Part shown: positions 1 through 12,320 of the stretch, one piece after another
Layout: every line of letters begins with the position of its first letter
How positions within the stretch are numbered: the stretch's first letter is position 1
Assembly: GCA_036023115.1 (NCBI GenBank)
Contig: JAYKKT010000080.1
Coordinates: forward strand, 9,375,501 to 9,439,500
Length of the DNA: 64,000 nt
Source: Brasenia schreberi
Lineage: Eukaryota; Streptophyta; Magnoliopsida; Nymphaeales; Cabombaceae
Direction: 5' to 3'
Notes under the pieces: generated by a model
The model's database searches: none
What the model was told of the DNA's origin: nothing
Seen by the model: the letters and a program-made list of their open reading frames with translations, nothing else
Position numbers and translations under genes: made by a program

Positions 1-149
1 CTAAACTGTCCGAAACTGAAAATTATTATTCTTTTGAGTTTTTATAAAAGAATTAAAAATTATGGAACCACAGGTTCAGCCGGAACCGAATCGGGTCTGT
101 TGGTTCGGGTTCCAGACAGTCCTAACCTGGTTCGGTTCCGGTTGGAACA
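1..149. other. AT-rich flank with GGTTCGGGTTCC-like low-complexity stretch
   Basis: The first 60 bases are plain AT-rich DNA. Bases 64-150 are rich in GGTTC/CCGGAACC words. Such stretches are common in plant nonautonomous DNA transposons, but no terminal repeats or gene can be supported here. Confidence 0.4.
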
Positions 150-520
150 ATCGAGCCAGTTCATAATCGATCATATCTCTTTCTCTCTCTATATATGTAT
201 CTATATATAATATAGGAAAAGTAGTCAATACATAATAATGTCTTTCGATACATAATGTTGAATAAACATCTCTACAAACCAATCTTTAAAATTAATTCTA
301 TTAATTTTGAATTACAAGTACCATTATATTCTTACACTTTGTATTTAATGCATCCTATTCATCAAATGCAAAGTAATTTAAATCTATACTATTGATCGTA
401 CACAACTGTGCAAATGTTTTAGTAATATCATCCCATATAAGTACTATGCAACTACTCTTTTCTATATATACATATATAAATATATATATAGAGAGAGAGA
501 AAGAGATTGTATCATGCTCA
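150..520. repeat. Imperfect inverted repeat with TC/GA arms; possible MITE
   Basis: A left arm at about 172-205 (ATCTCTTTCTCTCTCTATAT) faces a right arm at about 478-508 (ATATAGAGAGAGAGAAAGAG). Just inside them, a stretch at 205-235 (AGGAAAAGTAGTCAATACAT) is roughly the reverse complement of 437-470 (GTACTATGCAACTACTCTTT). The inner sequence is AT-rich and noncoding. A terminal-inverted-repeat MITE of ~370 bp would fit; two facing microsatellites would explain only the outer arms. No target-site duplication was fixed. Confidence 0.3.
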
Positions 521-559
521 CACTTGTTGCTTTTAGGTGGTACCAATGTAATAAAATAT

Positions 560-904
560 CTTTTATACTTTTTTAAAACCTCTTAAAAAATTAAAATTAT
601 ATTCATACCAACGAATGTAATAAAGAGTGAAAGATATAACACTAAAGCTTTTTATCTGCCGAGTGATCAAGGGGCAATCTTTATGAAATGATACATGTCC
701 CACAGCCAACGCGCCAAGGACACGTAATGACATTAACCATTGCAGCATCCCAATGATCGTTGATATTTTGTGAATAATAATTAAGAGCAATGTCTTGCCC
801 ACGTTCAGAGAGTTCAGCCTTATGCCATTCCCACGTGCTCTTGGACCATTTGGCTCTGAACGGTAAATGTGAAGAACTACTGCGGGATACATCCAATAAT
901 AGAG
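560..904. other. Unassigned sequence between the inverted repeat and the LINE
   Basis: This stretch is somewhat less AT-rich than its surroundings between 665 and 895. Both strands have open frames of about 70-100 codons, including a minus-strand frame at 681-896, but I recognise no family, start context or splice pattern. It could be an old exon or a transposon remnant. It directly abuts the 3' end of the RTE element, which lacks its usual tail. Confidence 0.3.
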
Positions 905-1006
905 AGAGAACGTTTTTTATTGTTTCTTTCCAACATTTTTGTGGTTATCTTCTACCTCTTTTAATACTTTTCAAATTTAGTTTTCATACCTTTTTACAAG
1001 TTCTTC

Positions 1007-2810
1007 TTATGATCTTCTTTCTATATGTCCAAACCATCTTAAACGATATTCTCTCATTTTATCCTCTATTGGTGTCACTCCTAATTTGTTTCTAATAACC
1101 TCATTATGTATACGGTCTTTTCTTATATGACCACTCATCCATCTCAACATCTTCATTTCTGTCATAGACATCCTTTTATACATGTTGATGGTTAACTGCC
1201 CAACACTCAGAACCATAAAACATGGCAGGTCTAATTGCTGCTCTATAATATTTACCTTTTAACTTTAATGGTATCTTCTTATCACAAAGAATACTTGATG
1301 CTCCTCTCCATTTTAACCAACCAGCATTAATTTTATCCGTAACATCTTCATCAATTCTTCCATTACTCTAAAAAATTGACCCTAGGTATTTAAAACTTTC
1401 TTTTTGAGGGATGCAATGTGTGCCAATTTTAATTTCTATATCCTTTGAAGTAACCAAATGATCAAACTTACATTTCATATATTCTGTCTTTGTTCTACTA
1501 AGTCGGAGGCATTTGCTTTCTAATGTTTCTCTCCATAGTTCCAATTTTCTATTAACTTTTTCCTTAGACTCTTCCATTAATACAATGTCATCTGCAAATA
1601 ACATACACCAAGAAACTTCACCTTGAATATGTTTTGTTAACTCATCAATCACCAATATAAATAAGTATGGACTTAAAGTTGATCCTTGATGTAACCCAAT
1701 ATTAACTTCAAAGAAGTTTGTCATTCCTTCATTAGTCCTCACACATGTTTTTGCACCATCGTACATGTCTCTTATAAGGTTAATGTATGTCAATGGGATA
1801 CCTCTTTTTTTCAAGGTTCTCTAAAGAACCTCCCTCGGTACCCTATCATAAGCTTTTTCTATATCAATAAATATCATATGAAGGTCTTTCTTTTTTGCTC
1901 CAAAATGTTCAATAAAACGTCTCAAAAGGTGAATTGCTTCAACAATAGATTTGCCTAGCATGAATCCAAATTGGTTCTCCGTTGTACTTGATACTTGTCT
2001 TAACCTACGTTCGATAATTCTTTTCCACAATTTCATAGTATGGCTCATTAACTTGATACCTTGATAATTCGCACAATTCTAAATGTCTCCCTTGTTCTTA
2101 TATATGGGTATAAGTGTACTCGTTCTCCATTCCTCAGGAATCTTTTGGTTTCTCCATATTTCATTAAATAGTCTTGTGATCCAAGTGATTCCTATTTGTC
2201 CTAGTATTTTCCAAACTTCTATAGGAATATTGTTTGGTCCTACCGATTTACCACCCTTCATATATTTAAGAGCCTCTTTGACTTTATTCTTTTCAATACA
2301 TTGGTAGAAATTATGGTTTATATACTTTTCTGATTTGGCTAACTCTCCTAAGCTAATACTAACATCTTTATTTTTATTAAAAAGCTTGTAAAAATAGTTT
2401 TTTCATCTATTTCTTATATCATCATTTGCCACTAGAATTTTTTCATCCTCATCTTTGATGCATCTAACAAAATTAAGATTTTTAGTTTTCTTATCTCTAG
2501 CCCTACCTATCCTAAAAATATCTCTTTTACCTTCTTTTGAGTTGAGTTTTTTATATAAATCCTCCCAAATTTTAGCTTTTGCTTCACTCACGACCTTTGT
2601 CGTTTCCTTCTTTACTTTCTTATAAGCTTCTAAAGTTTCACTAGTTTTCTTAGCATAATGTAATTTGTAACATGTCCTCTTTGCCTTGATTTTATTTTGT
2701 ACTACTTCACTCCACCACCAAGCTTCTTTTTGTGGTGGTACACCTCCCTTCGATACCTCTAACACACCTTTCTCCACTTTCCTAATATGTATAGCCATGT
2801 TATTCCACAT
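1007..2810 (-). pseudogene. RTE LINE reverse transcriptase and C-terminal region (broken)
   Basis: On the minus strand the order is: linker (2403-2810, Lys-rich), finger region (2079-2261, with GKSVGPNNIPIEVWK and IPEEWRTSTLIPIYKNKGD), motif A (1821-2048, FIDIEKAYDRVPREVL, catalytic Asp present), motif B and C (1368-1814, GLHQGSTLSPYLF and CMLFADDIVLM, the catalytic FADD present), and the C-terminal block (1007-1216, [20 protein letters not shown] and [10 protein letters not shown]) typical of plant RTE proteins. Each block is in a different frame or separated by a stop, so no full enzyme can be made. Confidence 0.88.
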
Positions 2811-2949
2811 ATCACAAGGTGGACCAACATAATTCCAAGCATCTCCTTGAAGGACTTTCTATTTAAATATATCTTTTTTCTCGCTTTTCAGGTTCCACCA
2901 TTTAGTCTAAATTGCTTGATGCACTCTTTTTTTCTTTGTCTATTTTTTT

Positions 2950-3960
2950 ATTTATAAATCCATAACTAAAAGTCGATGTATGTTGGTTAAGCTTTCTCCT
3001 ATAATTACCTTGCAATCTTTATAACATGCTTTATCTTTTTTTCTACAAATAAAGTAATCAATTTGTGTTTGTGGTAAGCAACTTTTATAAGTAATTAAAT
3101 GTTCATCTCTTTTTTTGAAGATTGTATTAACTATAAAGAGATCAAATGCCATTGCAAAATTTAAAATCTCCCTACCTTCCTCATTTATATCCCCAAAACC
3201 AAAGTTTTTATGAATACCTTGATATTCTAATGCCTCTTTACCGACATGTCCATTTAAGTCTCCTCCTACACAAAAAAAAATCTGCCTTTATGGAATTCTT
3301 TGAATTACCTTATCTAACTCTTCCCAAAAAGCCGTCTTTATACTATCTTCTAGTCCTACTTAGGGTGCGGAAGCACAAACTATATTCAAAACCTCTGCTC
3401 CTAACACTAATTTCAACTTCATGATTCAGTCACCATATCGTTGTATGTCTACTACACCATCCTTTAAATCTTTATTTATGATAATACCAATTCCGTTTCA
3501 AGCTATTTTCTTACCTGATTACCATAATTTAAAACTTATATCCTTAATCTCCTTTGCTTTTTCTTCAACCCACTTTGTCTCTTGTAAATATAGAATATGA
3601 ATCTTTCTTTGAATCATAGTATCTACCACATCCATTAGCTTACCGGATAATGTTTCGATATTCCAAGAACCAATAAGAATCTTATTATGAAGGACTAGCT
3701 TCCTTATCCCCCGCATCCGTCCATATTGAAAATGCGGAGACCCTCTCTCTAAATTATTCACTACATTCGGATAACAATGTAGCGGGACTAACTTCTTTAC
3801 CCACACCCGTCCATGATGTGGGAACCCTATTTGTAATTGATTAACTACATCCAGACGAAAATGTAGTGGCTCTTGCTTACTTATCACTACATTCGGGCTC
3901 TGCACCACATTGCTAAGCGGGGATGCCCCAAAGCAATGCTCATAATTTGTGTAATCCATG
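2950..3960 (-). pseudogene. RTE LINE APE-type endonuclease domain (broken)
   Basis: The minus-strand block at 3519-3959 encodes the N-terminal endonuclease motifs: GSWNIETLSG with the conserved Asn, and ILYLQETKWV with the conserved Glu. A second block at 2952-3152 encodes the C-terminal part, with NTIFKKRDEHLITYKS and QTQIDYFICR, where the Asp of IDY is a conserved residue. The DNA between them (3153-3518) should hold the middle of the domain but is not open in one frame. In RTE elements this domain nicks target DNA to prime reverse transcription. The breaks make it nonfunctional. Confidence 0.85.
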
Positions 3961-4184
3961 GTATAAAAATCTTACAAAGTTTTACGATGGTTGTCGAAAG
4001 CCTAACACAACCCTCCTCCTTTATTCGGGCTTGGGACCGACAATGCAAGGTTGATCCCTTATGGACGGAGTTACTTTTGTACAAGTTGAATAAATACATT
4101 AAATTACTTTTTATTTTTGACTTATAGATTTCAATATCTTGATGGAGAGGAATGAGTGTGGAGATGAAGTATGCTCTCTTCTCT

Positions 4185-4187
<3 letters not shown>

Positions 4188-4226
<39 letters not shown>
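4188..4226. repeat. (TA)n microsatellite
   Basis: An uninterrupted run of alternating T and A of about 39 bases, between the LINE 5' end and the PRA1 gene. It is likely length-variable. No gene is seen between here and the PRA1 start; the region is a plausible PRA1 promoter and 5' UTR but shows no certain TATA box. Confidence 0.9.
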
Positions 4227-4228
<2 letters not shown>

Positions 4229-4543
4229 AAAACTCATGATACACGTATACCCTTCCATCATGTAATTCCTTGATTTGCTTAATGTTGATGGATATCCTGA
4301 AACTGTTTTATTGAATTAGATGGTAAACTTCTAAACTTAGTCGTTCTTAGTAAGCAAATTAATAGCTACATTTTAGCAAAGAGGAAATTGGAACTTTTTT
4401 TTCGAGTTTTCTTTTATATATATAAAATTGGGGTGCCCCACTCGATACCCATACACCAAATCTTTATAACCTCTGGACATCAAGGTCGAAAGCTGGTTAT
4501 CGTTCCTCTGAAAATCCATCTGAATTTTGGAGCTTGGGGATCA

Positions 4544-5050
4544 ATGGCTTCATATGGCACCATTCCTACATCCACAGGTGAGAGTAGTCGGTTCGGCTTC
4601 ATTTCTCGTGCCAAGGAGCAAGGCCAGTCAATCTTAGGAACTCGTCGGCCATGGCGAGAAATGGCACATTTAAGTGTTCCATCCGGCCTTCGTGATGCCC
4701 TGGTTCGATTCAAGAGCAATCTCGCTTACTTTCGCGTTAATTATGTGATTATAGTTTTGATCATACTCTTCCTGAGCTTGCTATGGCATCCGATATCTTT
4801 AATTGTGTTCTTGGTCATGTTTGTCGTTTGGTTCTTCCTCTACTTCTTCCGAGATGAGCCGCTCGCGATCTTCGGCCGGACCGTCGATGATCGGATCGTC
4901 TTGGTTACTCTTTCCATCGTAACAGTTGTGGTTCTGCTCCTTACTCATGTCACTTTGAACATTGTGATTTCCCTTGTTATTGGTGTTGCTATTATTGTTC
5001 TTCATTGTGTGTTCAGAAAGACTGATGATTTGTTCGTAGAGGAAGGGTAG
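4544..5050 (+). CDS. PRA1 (prenylated Rab acceptor) family protein
   Basis: This 168-residue protein belongs to the PRA1 family, small membrane proteins of the ER, Golgi and endosomes that bind prenylated Rab GTPases and help vesicle trafficking. The cytosolic N-terminus (1-62) is Ser/Gly/Arg-rich. Then come the family signature FRVNYVII (63-70), hydrophobic pairs at about 66-82 and 85-101, the polar loop YFFRDEPLAIFGRTVDDR (100-117), and a second hydrophobic pair at 118-134 and 137-154. The tail ends in acidic residues (DDLFVEEG). The frame is open 52 codons further upstream, but I chose the ATG at 4544 because its context (ATCAATGGC) is typical of plants and the protein then starts like plant PRA1F-type members. 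Length and single-exon structure match plant PRA1 genes. It looks intact. Which PRA1 subfamily it belongs to was not tested; F is my best guess. Confidence 0.92.
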   Translation: MASYGTIPTSTGESSRFGFISRAKEQGQSILGTRRPWREMAHLSVPSGLRDALVRFKSNLAYFRVNYVIIVLIILFLSLLWHPISLIVFLVMFVVWFFLYFFRDEPLAIFGRTVDDRIVLVTLSIVTVVVLLLTHVTLNIVISLVIGVAIIVLHCVFRKTDDLFVEEG

Positions 5051-5994
5051 ACTGCTTCTCTAACCGGACCTTCTGTTGTATAGGGCTCTTGTGTTTCTCC
5101 ATGACCGACGAGTTTTGTAATTTTTCTTAATTGCAGATTGTAGTCTTTTCTTCTTTTTTGGTACAATAGAGAGGCCAATGTTGGGTGTACGCTTCTGGGT
5201 ATCGAACACATGAACTTCAACTTGCGAGTCGAGCCCCAGGCCAGGTGAGCTGTTACTCGATGTGCACGGATTGTAGTGTTTTTCCGGTCATAAAGTTCCG
5301 GCTAGAAGACCCATTCAGTCAAAAAGAAAAGTGCTTCCTAAAGGAATTGAATGGAGAATCATGTTCCTCGCACTTATGTACTGCTTCCGGCCTTTTTCTC
5401 CGGCCACAACTGAAGGCTTATTCATGGTTGTATTGGATTGCTTCAATGAAGGAAGAAAATTAAAGAATTTATTGTAATTTTGATACTAATGGGATTTCTT
5501 ATGATCCTTTGTGGAGTTCTTTACCAGGGTAGGAGGGATTGTTTGAGTAGATGTATCCATATCTTGATTATCAAGTTAGTCATGTTTGGACCTTTAGATT
5601 TGCAGGTTGAACTGAAAATAAGGCCTGGATTAACAGGTTCCGCCGGTTCGGCAGAACTGAACCAGATGCGAGATCTTGTTCTTGAACTCATGGCCTCCTT
5701 CAAATTCAAAGTTTCAGGACAACCCCTTGGCAAGATTAAACCTGCCCCTTTAGGACTTGTGGATTCATACTCTGCAGGTCAAACAGTAATGGTCGTTGGT
5801 AAAAAAAGAAGAAGAAAGGAAACCCAGTAAGGGTCATCATGGTGGTTGGGAAGAAGCTTTGTTGTTGCATTAGATTATAATATATGATCAATGATTTAAC
5901 ACATTATCAAAGAAATAAAATACCATGCAAATAAATCCAGTAGTTTCCTTTTTTCTGTTCTTTTTTTAGATCCCAAAGCCTACTCCAAATGTAA
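5051..5994 (+). other. PRA1 3' flank; unassigned open frames
   Basis: The first few hundred bases are probably the PRA1 3' UTR. A 116-codon open frame at 5480-5830 ends in a basic tail (VVGKKRRRKETQ) but has no family I recognise, no clear upstream signals, and includes a GGTTCCGCCGGTTCGG stretch like that near base 70. I do not call it a gene. Confidence 0.4.
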
Positions 5995-6300
5995 ACCAAT
6001 TCGAAGGGATGGGCAATGGGTGTACGGAGCGGGTATACCTATGACTGTCCCCATACCCGAACCTCAAATTGCTGTTCTAGCCCTCATCCCTGCCCCTTAC
6101 ACTGTTAGATCGGGTATGGGTTGAGTACTTCTTATATACACGTAAGCGCAATGTCAACTTTGATTTTACATTATACATAAGAACCAATACACCACGGGCC
6201 AGCACTTACCATCCCATATTTGCCCCGTACATGATCAAACATATATCCCGTTTTTCCCGAACCAAACCCAGACCAGGTCAAACTGGGCAACTCTTAGGAT
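5995..6300. repeat. Possible hAT-like nonautonomous repeat
   Basis: The left end (AGGGATGGGCAATGGGTGTA at about 6005) and the reverse complement of the right end (AAGAGTTGCCCAGTTTGACC at about 6295) are loosely similar, and the interior is full of GGGTATGGG and ACCCGAACC words. Plant hAT-derived short elements often start like this. The match is weak, no 8-bp target duplication was fixed, and a second block of the same composition (6300-6480) follows. From 6480 to 6765 I see nothing to annotate. Confidence 0.25.
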
Positions 6301-6764
6301 GGCCATATTGACCCAACCCAACCCGAACAAGGTGGGGGAATACCTGACCAGATCATATTCAGGTTCAGGGATAGGGATAAGATACATGATTCATACCCGG
6401 CCGATACTTGCCCCAGCCCATACCCGATACATATATACATACATTTTATATATAGGAAAACCAAATCCAGCTCACCTTTGACATGCCCACCTCTGACATG
6501 TTCATTTATGCCTAACTATTTCTTACAATGGCATGACTGCAATTTAAACGGTTTTAAAATATGAAAGATAATATTATTATATTTATATATCAGAAAATAA
6601 TAATCCGTTATAAATGAGTAACATTAGTGGTAGATAAGATCTAATCAATCAATCTATATATATAATCATTCTTTTAGAATGAGAATTTTTAGTCTCCCAT
6701 TGGTGTCATACTTTGGTTGACCATCATAGCCATTAGATGGGGTGTTTGATTTGTTACACATAGA

Positions 6765-8626
6765 TTCAGTTTTTATGATATTTGATGATTTTTTTTATGA
6801 ACCTTATACATATCTAAAATTTGTAGAATTTTATTAGATATTAGTTTGTGTGTCACTCATGGACAAAATTTAGCAACATTTAGTTTCGAAATTGAGGCTC
6901 AAAAATTCGTTGGTCACACAAGGTTTGTGTAGTATATTGAAATCTACAAAAATTTCCTTATAAAAAATAATGATGCATTCGATTAGAATCTTAATGGTTT
7001 AGTGATCACTCAAAGAATTTTGTTGATGACTTGTATTAATTGATGGAGGAATTTATTTACATATAGATTCTTGGGCATCTCTCTCTATGAGGATTGTTCA
7101 CTTGGAAAATATATGTGATCATAACTCAATGCTCTCCCACAACATAAATTTATGGGTGATTGATCTACTATAAGAGTGATTATATACTCATGTTGTTGAA
7201 TGTAATTATGGTTGTTATGTCCCTCTTATGGTTTCTTGAGTTGAGTAGAAGCAATCAGTTCGTCGAGGAAAGGAGAGAGGAGATGATATAGCATATAAGC
7301 ATAGAAAATATGAGAATGTATAAGATATGTCATATATAGGGTAGAAATGAAAATTTATAGAGTTAGAGGATTCCTCTCACCTATGACCCTTTCTTTCGCG
7401 TCTTCGGATAGGAGAGGCCCTCCCTTTTGCAATAATATTCCACGAAAATGGTTATCTGCTCTTGAAATACAATAGTTGAAGACAAGAACTCCAAGCTTAC
7501 AATGAGAATGAAACAATGAAAGGGGTTAGGGGGTGGCTTGAAGCCTTCTCTCTCTCTTCCTTTGATGAACTCCTCCTTGGGTTTGGAAATACGCTTCATC
7601 ATATCCTTTGGCTGGACCTCCCACTCTTGGGCTTCTCCCCCTCTATTTGGCTGGCCAAGGTCTCTCATTTATAAGCCCCAAATCAAACCGAATTTTTCCC
7701 AAGTTATTGGGTTCGATCTAGATCTAGATCCATGGGATGAACCAACCTTACTACATAGTTGTTGGGGGCATCCACATGTGGGAGGAGCAATTGGACACGT
7801 GTGGCACATGAAAAGAAGGTTGGATGGACTAGAAGATAAGCGAAGATTGTTAGCACATGTGCCAGCTCGTGGGAGCTAGGTGTCATACGCACGTGCCACG
7901 CGCCACTGAGTGGGCATCGCGCACCAAGGTGTGTGCTGCACAAGGTGGCCGATGGTGACACGTGGTGGCGCACGTGTTGGCGGTCGATGGTGGCGCTTTT
8001 ACCATTTTTTGCACTTTGGGTTAATCTTTTTAACCTTTCTAGATCGCTTTAACCTTCTGATGGGCGTAGGATCGCTTGGTGCAAAATCTTCCACAGTTAG
8101 GGGTATTTTTGGCTTTTCAAATTTTTATTTTGGATTATCAACTTTGTCCTTTTCACTCTGCGAATTGATCTATTTAACCATTCTAGACCGCTCTAACCTT
8201 CTAATGGGTGTAGGGTCGCTTGATGTAGGATCTTTTTCGATAAAAAGTATTTTGAACCTTTCACTTTACGTTTTTCGCTTATATTTGATCCATCACCAAA
8301 CTAGAGTCTTCTAAGTTTCTAAGATCTTGATTTTTTCTCCTCCATATTTTAAACATGTTAGTTCTATTTGTATCTTTAAATATTTTATTTTTGTAGAGGT
8401 AAAACATTTATTTTGCAAATATTTTGTAGGTAGAACTTATTTTAGTATCAAATGCTCCAGTTTAACTTTTACAACCCCTTCCCTCAAGAAAGCATGCTTG
8501 AAATAGTAAAATTTTACCATTAGAGCCTTGAGGGTAAAATGATCATTTTTGAATTTTATAAAAGTTCAAAAAAAAAATGTGACTTGAAGTACTTCTCATT
8601 TTTAGGAAATTTAAAGTGTTTATACA
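6765..8626 (-). mobile_element. LTR family B copy L1 (3' LTR of the Tat ruin, truncated)
   Basis: Read on the minus strand, the LTR starts TGTATAAACAC at 8626 and runs to about 6765, where homology to the other B copies stops. Phrases shared with 15785-16680 and 22300-23300 include GGCATCTCTCTC, ATATATGTGATCATA, and the GAGGAGATGATATAGCATATAAG block. A TATA-like TTATAAATGAG (minus strand, about 7667-7675) lies at the same place as the TATA of the other B copies. The missing part is the LTR 3' end. Its position next to the integrase end of the minus-strand pol remnant fits a 3' LTR. Confidence 0.72.
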
Positions 8627-11600
8627 TGGCAAGGATCCTTTTCTCATCAAAAAAAGTCTAGATCAACTAATCTAGCTTGTTATAGGGTCTCTATGTGTAA
8701 ATCAAGTGCGATGAATGTGTGAAATGAATGCAACTTGGTGTGAATCGAAAGTATGACCCTTTTTAGGAGATATGATGATGATGTTGACCTTTGTAGCTTG
8801 TATATTTCTTGCCCCATCAAAATACATTTTCTATATTTGATTCTCGTCATGGGATATGTATCTTTAAGGGGTTGGTGGGCCACATGATGCCACGGCTTGA
8901 CCCTTGATGGAAGTTTGATGATGACACATCAAATAGTATGTCATTAAAAGAAGTTGTTACTTACATAGCCTACCTGTTAGTATAGGTTTTTTGAAAAGAT
9001 GCTTGATGGGGTCGAGTTTAGATACTATTCAAATCTCATGATTGAATAAAGAATGTTTAAATTTTTGCACGCCTACACCATGGCTCAGCATATCTTCTCC
9101 ATAGCTTGACAATTTCTCTCATACCCTAAGAGAGTTTTTGAAATATAGTAATAATATACTCCTTAAGGCTATTATCCTCATATTATGCTAATAAAGCTCC
9201 CACTGCCTTTTCATGTATGAAAAAATATAAAAGCAAAGGTTTTCTTGATTTTGAAGGTTTAAAAATTTGAGCATTTACCAATTAAAAACCTCTTGACACT
9301 CACAATCCCAAAGAAGTCTGCTCCCTTTCTCAAAAGTTTGTTGAAAGATTCACATCTTGATGCCAAATTAGAGGTGAATTGTATAATAGCTTAGAGGTTA
9401 CCTTGGAAGCTCTTAATTGGAGTTAGGTTAGAAGTTGGAGGTATGTTTATGATGACTTGACATTTAGAGGTGTTGACCTCTATGCCCCTTTGGTTAACCA
9501 TAAATCCTAAAAGTTTTTCTAATTCCACTCCAAAAACACACTTTTGACAGTTTAGTTTTACATGATAAAACCTATGCCTTTAAAACACTTTTTGCAAAGA
9601 TTTTATATGAACAGAATAAGTTTTTGATTTCATTTAAAGATCATCCACATCTACTTACAAAAGCTTATAGATTTGGTTATGAAGAAAGTCATCATGACTA
9701 TTTTGTAAGTGGCACCGACATTTTTCAAACTAAAAGGCATGACGGTATAGCAATATGTGCTCCAGGGTGTGGTAATAGTGGTTTTGTTTTGATCTTTTGA
9801 AGCCAATTTGATTTATTATAACCTGAATAACCATTCATAAAAGAGAACATTTCATGATTAGTCGTGCTAGCAACAATCAAATCAATATTAGGCAAAAGAA
9901 AGTTATCCTTTAGAGTGGCTCTGTTCAAGTTTCTGAAATCAATGCAAATATTGATTTTTTCATTTGACTTTCGAACGACAACTATGTTTCAAAGCCAATC
10001 GGAGCAAGCAATGGGTTTTATAAAACCCACTTTTAAAACATCCTCTAAACCCCCTTTAACTTGGAGGTGGATATTGGGATAGATTTTTCTAAATTTCTGC
10101 TTGATATGCTTAACACCGAGCTCTAAAGGTAGGCAATTTCCATGACTTTAGGATTTAATCCGAGCATATACTCATAGGCTCATGCAAACACATCGATGTA
10201 TGATTTAAGGAACTCTATGAAAGATGCTATTTCGAGTTGATGTAGGCAAGTTCCTATTTTGACACACTTATGATTAGACTTGGTTCTTAGGTTGACTTCT
10301 AAAAAGTCCTCACATGAAACTTGAAAGCTTTTTCATATCAAGAATTTTATGGAACTCATGAAGGTCAGTAGTTTGATAATCCTCTCTCATGAGGAGATCT
10401 ACCTCCTTGCTCTATTCTATCTTAAATTATTTTACTTTTTGAAAAGAATTCTATAAAAGAGAAGATGATGATCCTTCATAATAACATGATTTTGGGTTGA
10501 GGATATACAAAAGTTTTGGCAAAATAATATTTTAGGATGATACATGATTTTGAAAATAGGTTTTTGATTAAATTTTTGGTTTTAATATTTTTATCATTTC
10601 TTTGTTTTTTCAGTATTTTTTGTATTTTCAAGACAAGCTTTTGGAGAAGAAATATAAAATACTTTTTTTTTGGGATTTTTGAAGTTTACATTGTTTTCAT
10701 TTTTCTAGGGTTTTCTATTATTTTTGGTTTTTGAAAATTTTCCAAATGTTTTTTATTTTTCTAAATATATTTTTTTTATTTTCGATAGTTGAAGTGGTAC
10801 TTTCCATCAAGCCACTTTTGAACTTTGAATCATGCTTACATGTTTGGGGAAAGGCTCCTCGAAAATAGCTTGGGAAGGCTCTGACTCCTCGGAGACGTAG
10901 AGTTTGACTTCTCAATCAAGTCCTCTATTTTAATTTTCAAAGAAAAGCAATCATTTGTATTATGACCCTTTAGCCAATGATACTTACAAAACTCATTGAG
11001 AAAATGTCCCTTAGGGGCTCCTTTCGAAACTGGCGGTAAGTTCAACAATCTTTGGAACAAAAGATTTTCTAGTTCTTTCGTAAGTGGTTGTCCTAGATGT
11101 ATATAATCTCTTTTAGTTCTTTCATATTTTTTTATTTTTAAAATTTTTGGAATTGAAGTTTGGACTTAGGAAAAGAAAGTTTATTAGGATTAGATGGGAA
11201 AGTCTCAACCCTAATACTTGCTACCTTTTGAGATTTTACCAATCCATGCGAGATAGATGATCTATACACCAAAGGTTTTGGTTTTGAAGATAAATCCTTA
11301 GGTTTGAAAAGGTCATCATACACCTCATTTTTCAAGTTTGATTCGAAAAGAAACGACTTTTTGATAAACTTTTAAAATGTGTTAATTTCATGAAAAGATA
11401 AGAGGATTTTCAAATCAGTTTTGAAATTTTCTAAAATCTGGGCTCCTTGACTTGCCCGAGCAAGCATCTCCATGTCAAAATGAAGGCATGGGCATCTTCA
11501 TTATGAGTTCGCTTAACATCTCTCAAAGAGTTGAGAGTAGAACGACCTCAACATTATGTGAGAATCTTTATATGAAGCAATTGGCAAGCTCTTCAAAGGT

Positions 11601-12320
11601 GGTGAATTAGCTCAAATCATATGAGGTCAACCACTTGAACGCATTCCCCTTGAGGGAGTGTGGGAACAAATATTCCCATTTGGACATGTCCCTCTTTTTT
11701 ATAGGCCTTTCTAGAAAAGAGTTTTAAATGATATCTAGGATCTCCATTGCTATAATATAAGTGAAAGCTTGACATTTTATCCTCACTATCGGTTTGATAT
11801 TCGGATGGTAAAAAGTACAATAGTGAGTATGCCCTCTTTTCTTTTGATTTGCCTTTTAGCAATTGTTGTATGACTCTCATATTTGAGAGTTAAGGACTCG
11901 AGGTTTGGTTATCCTTCCTCGAAATTGGGAGGTCAGTTTGGCTCTCAAGACATGGTTTGTCTTCCTACGAACACGGGGTTCTTTTCCATGGAAAGAACAT
12001 GACTCAACTGCCTCTTGGCTTAGGGCGGTAATCTCTCTTTTAGTCCTCAATTCTCTCAACTCTTTTTTTTAGAGATATTATCCTATCATCCTAAGTTTTA
12101 AATATTGATTTGAGAGACTTTTGAGTTGTTGAAAACCGACATATAGAACTTGAAGAGGCCTTGCTCGACACATCCACGGATGAACCTTCCGAACTTGACA
12201 TGACGTATGCTGGGAGGCTTTGAACTTGTACTTCAAGGTTTTGGACCTACGCCCAAGTTTTGGAAAATGTTTAAAACAAGCCTTGAAAATCAACTTGTTT
12301 GGAAATAGCTCAATGGGATG
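8627..12320 (-). pseudogene. Ty3/Gypsy Tat-lineage gag-pol ruin (element 1)
   Basis: Read on the minus strand in order: a gag start near 12201 (MSSSEGSSVDVSS), gag core at about 11450-11880 (SLKGNAFKW-like text split by frameshifts), a Cys/His gag motif at 10836-11060 (FCKYHWLKGHNTNDCFSLK, as in Tat gag), reverse transcriptase at about 9600-10300 (PNIDLIVASTTNHEMFSFMN), the end of RNase H near 8990-9050, a short piece of the second RNase H (KMYFDGARN-like text) and a scrap of integrase (8680-8760, IHTKLHSFHTFIALDLHIETL). Most of the second RNase H and most of integrase are deleted. Many stops and frameshifts. The order and motifs match element I at 59644-63977, which supports one lineage. Confidence 0.82.

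Larger units (their letters stand above)
905..4115 (-). mobile_element. RTE-type non-LTR retrotransposon (LINE), near full length, inactive
   Basis: Read on the minus strand, the element runs from a 5' leader near 4000-4115 (with a phrase like GAATAAAGGAGGAGGGTTG that I associate with plant RTE leaders) through an APE-type endonuclease, a linker, a reverse transcriptase and the C-terminal region. The coding region is broken into at least seven blocks by stops and frameshifts, so it is dead. The 3' terminus is cut: the usual tail with repeated TTG, seen in the fragment at 30080-30395, is absent at about 905. The family call rests on recognised protein motifs in the right order. It lies about 430 bp upstream of the PRA1 start codon. 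Confidence 0.88.

Noticed and set aside
681..896. 71-codon minus-strand frame (STWEWHKAELSERGQDIALNY)
   Set aside because: It looks protein-like, but no family, splice sites or start could be supported, so it is described only as unassigned DNA.
5480..5830. 116-codon plus-strand frame after PRA1
   Set aside because: No domain, no start context, and part of it is GGTTCCGCCGG low-complexity text. Not enough for a gene.
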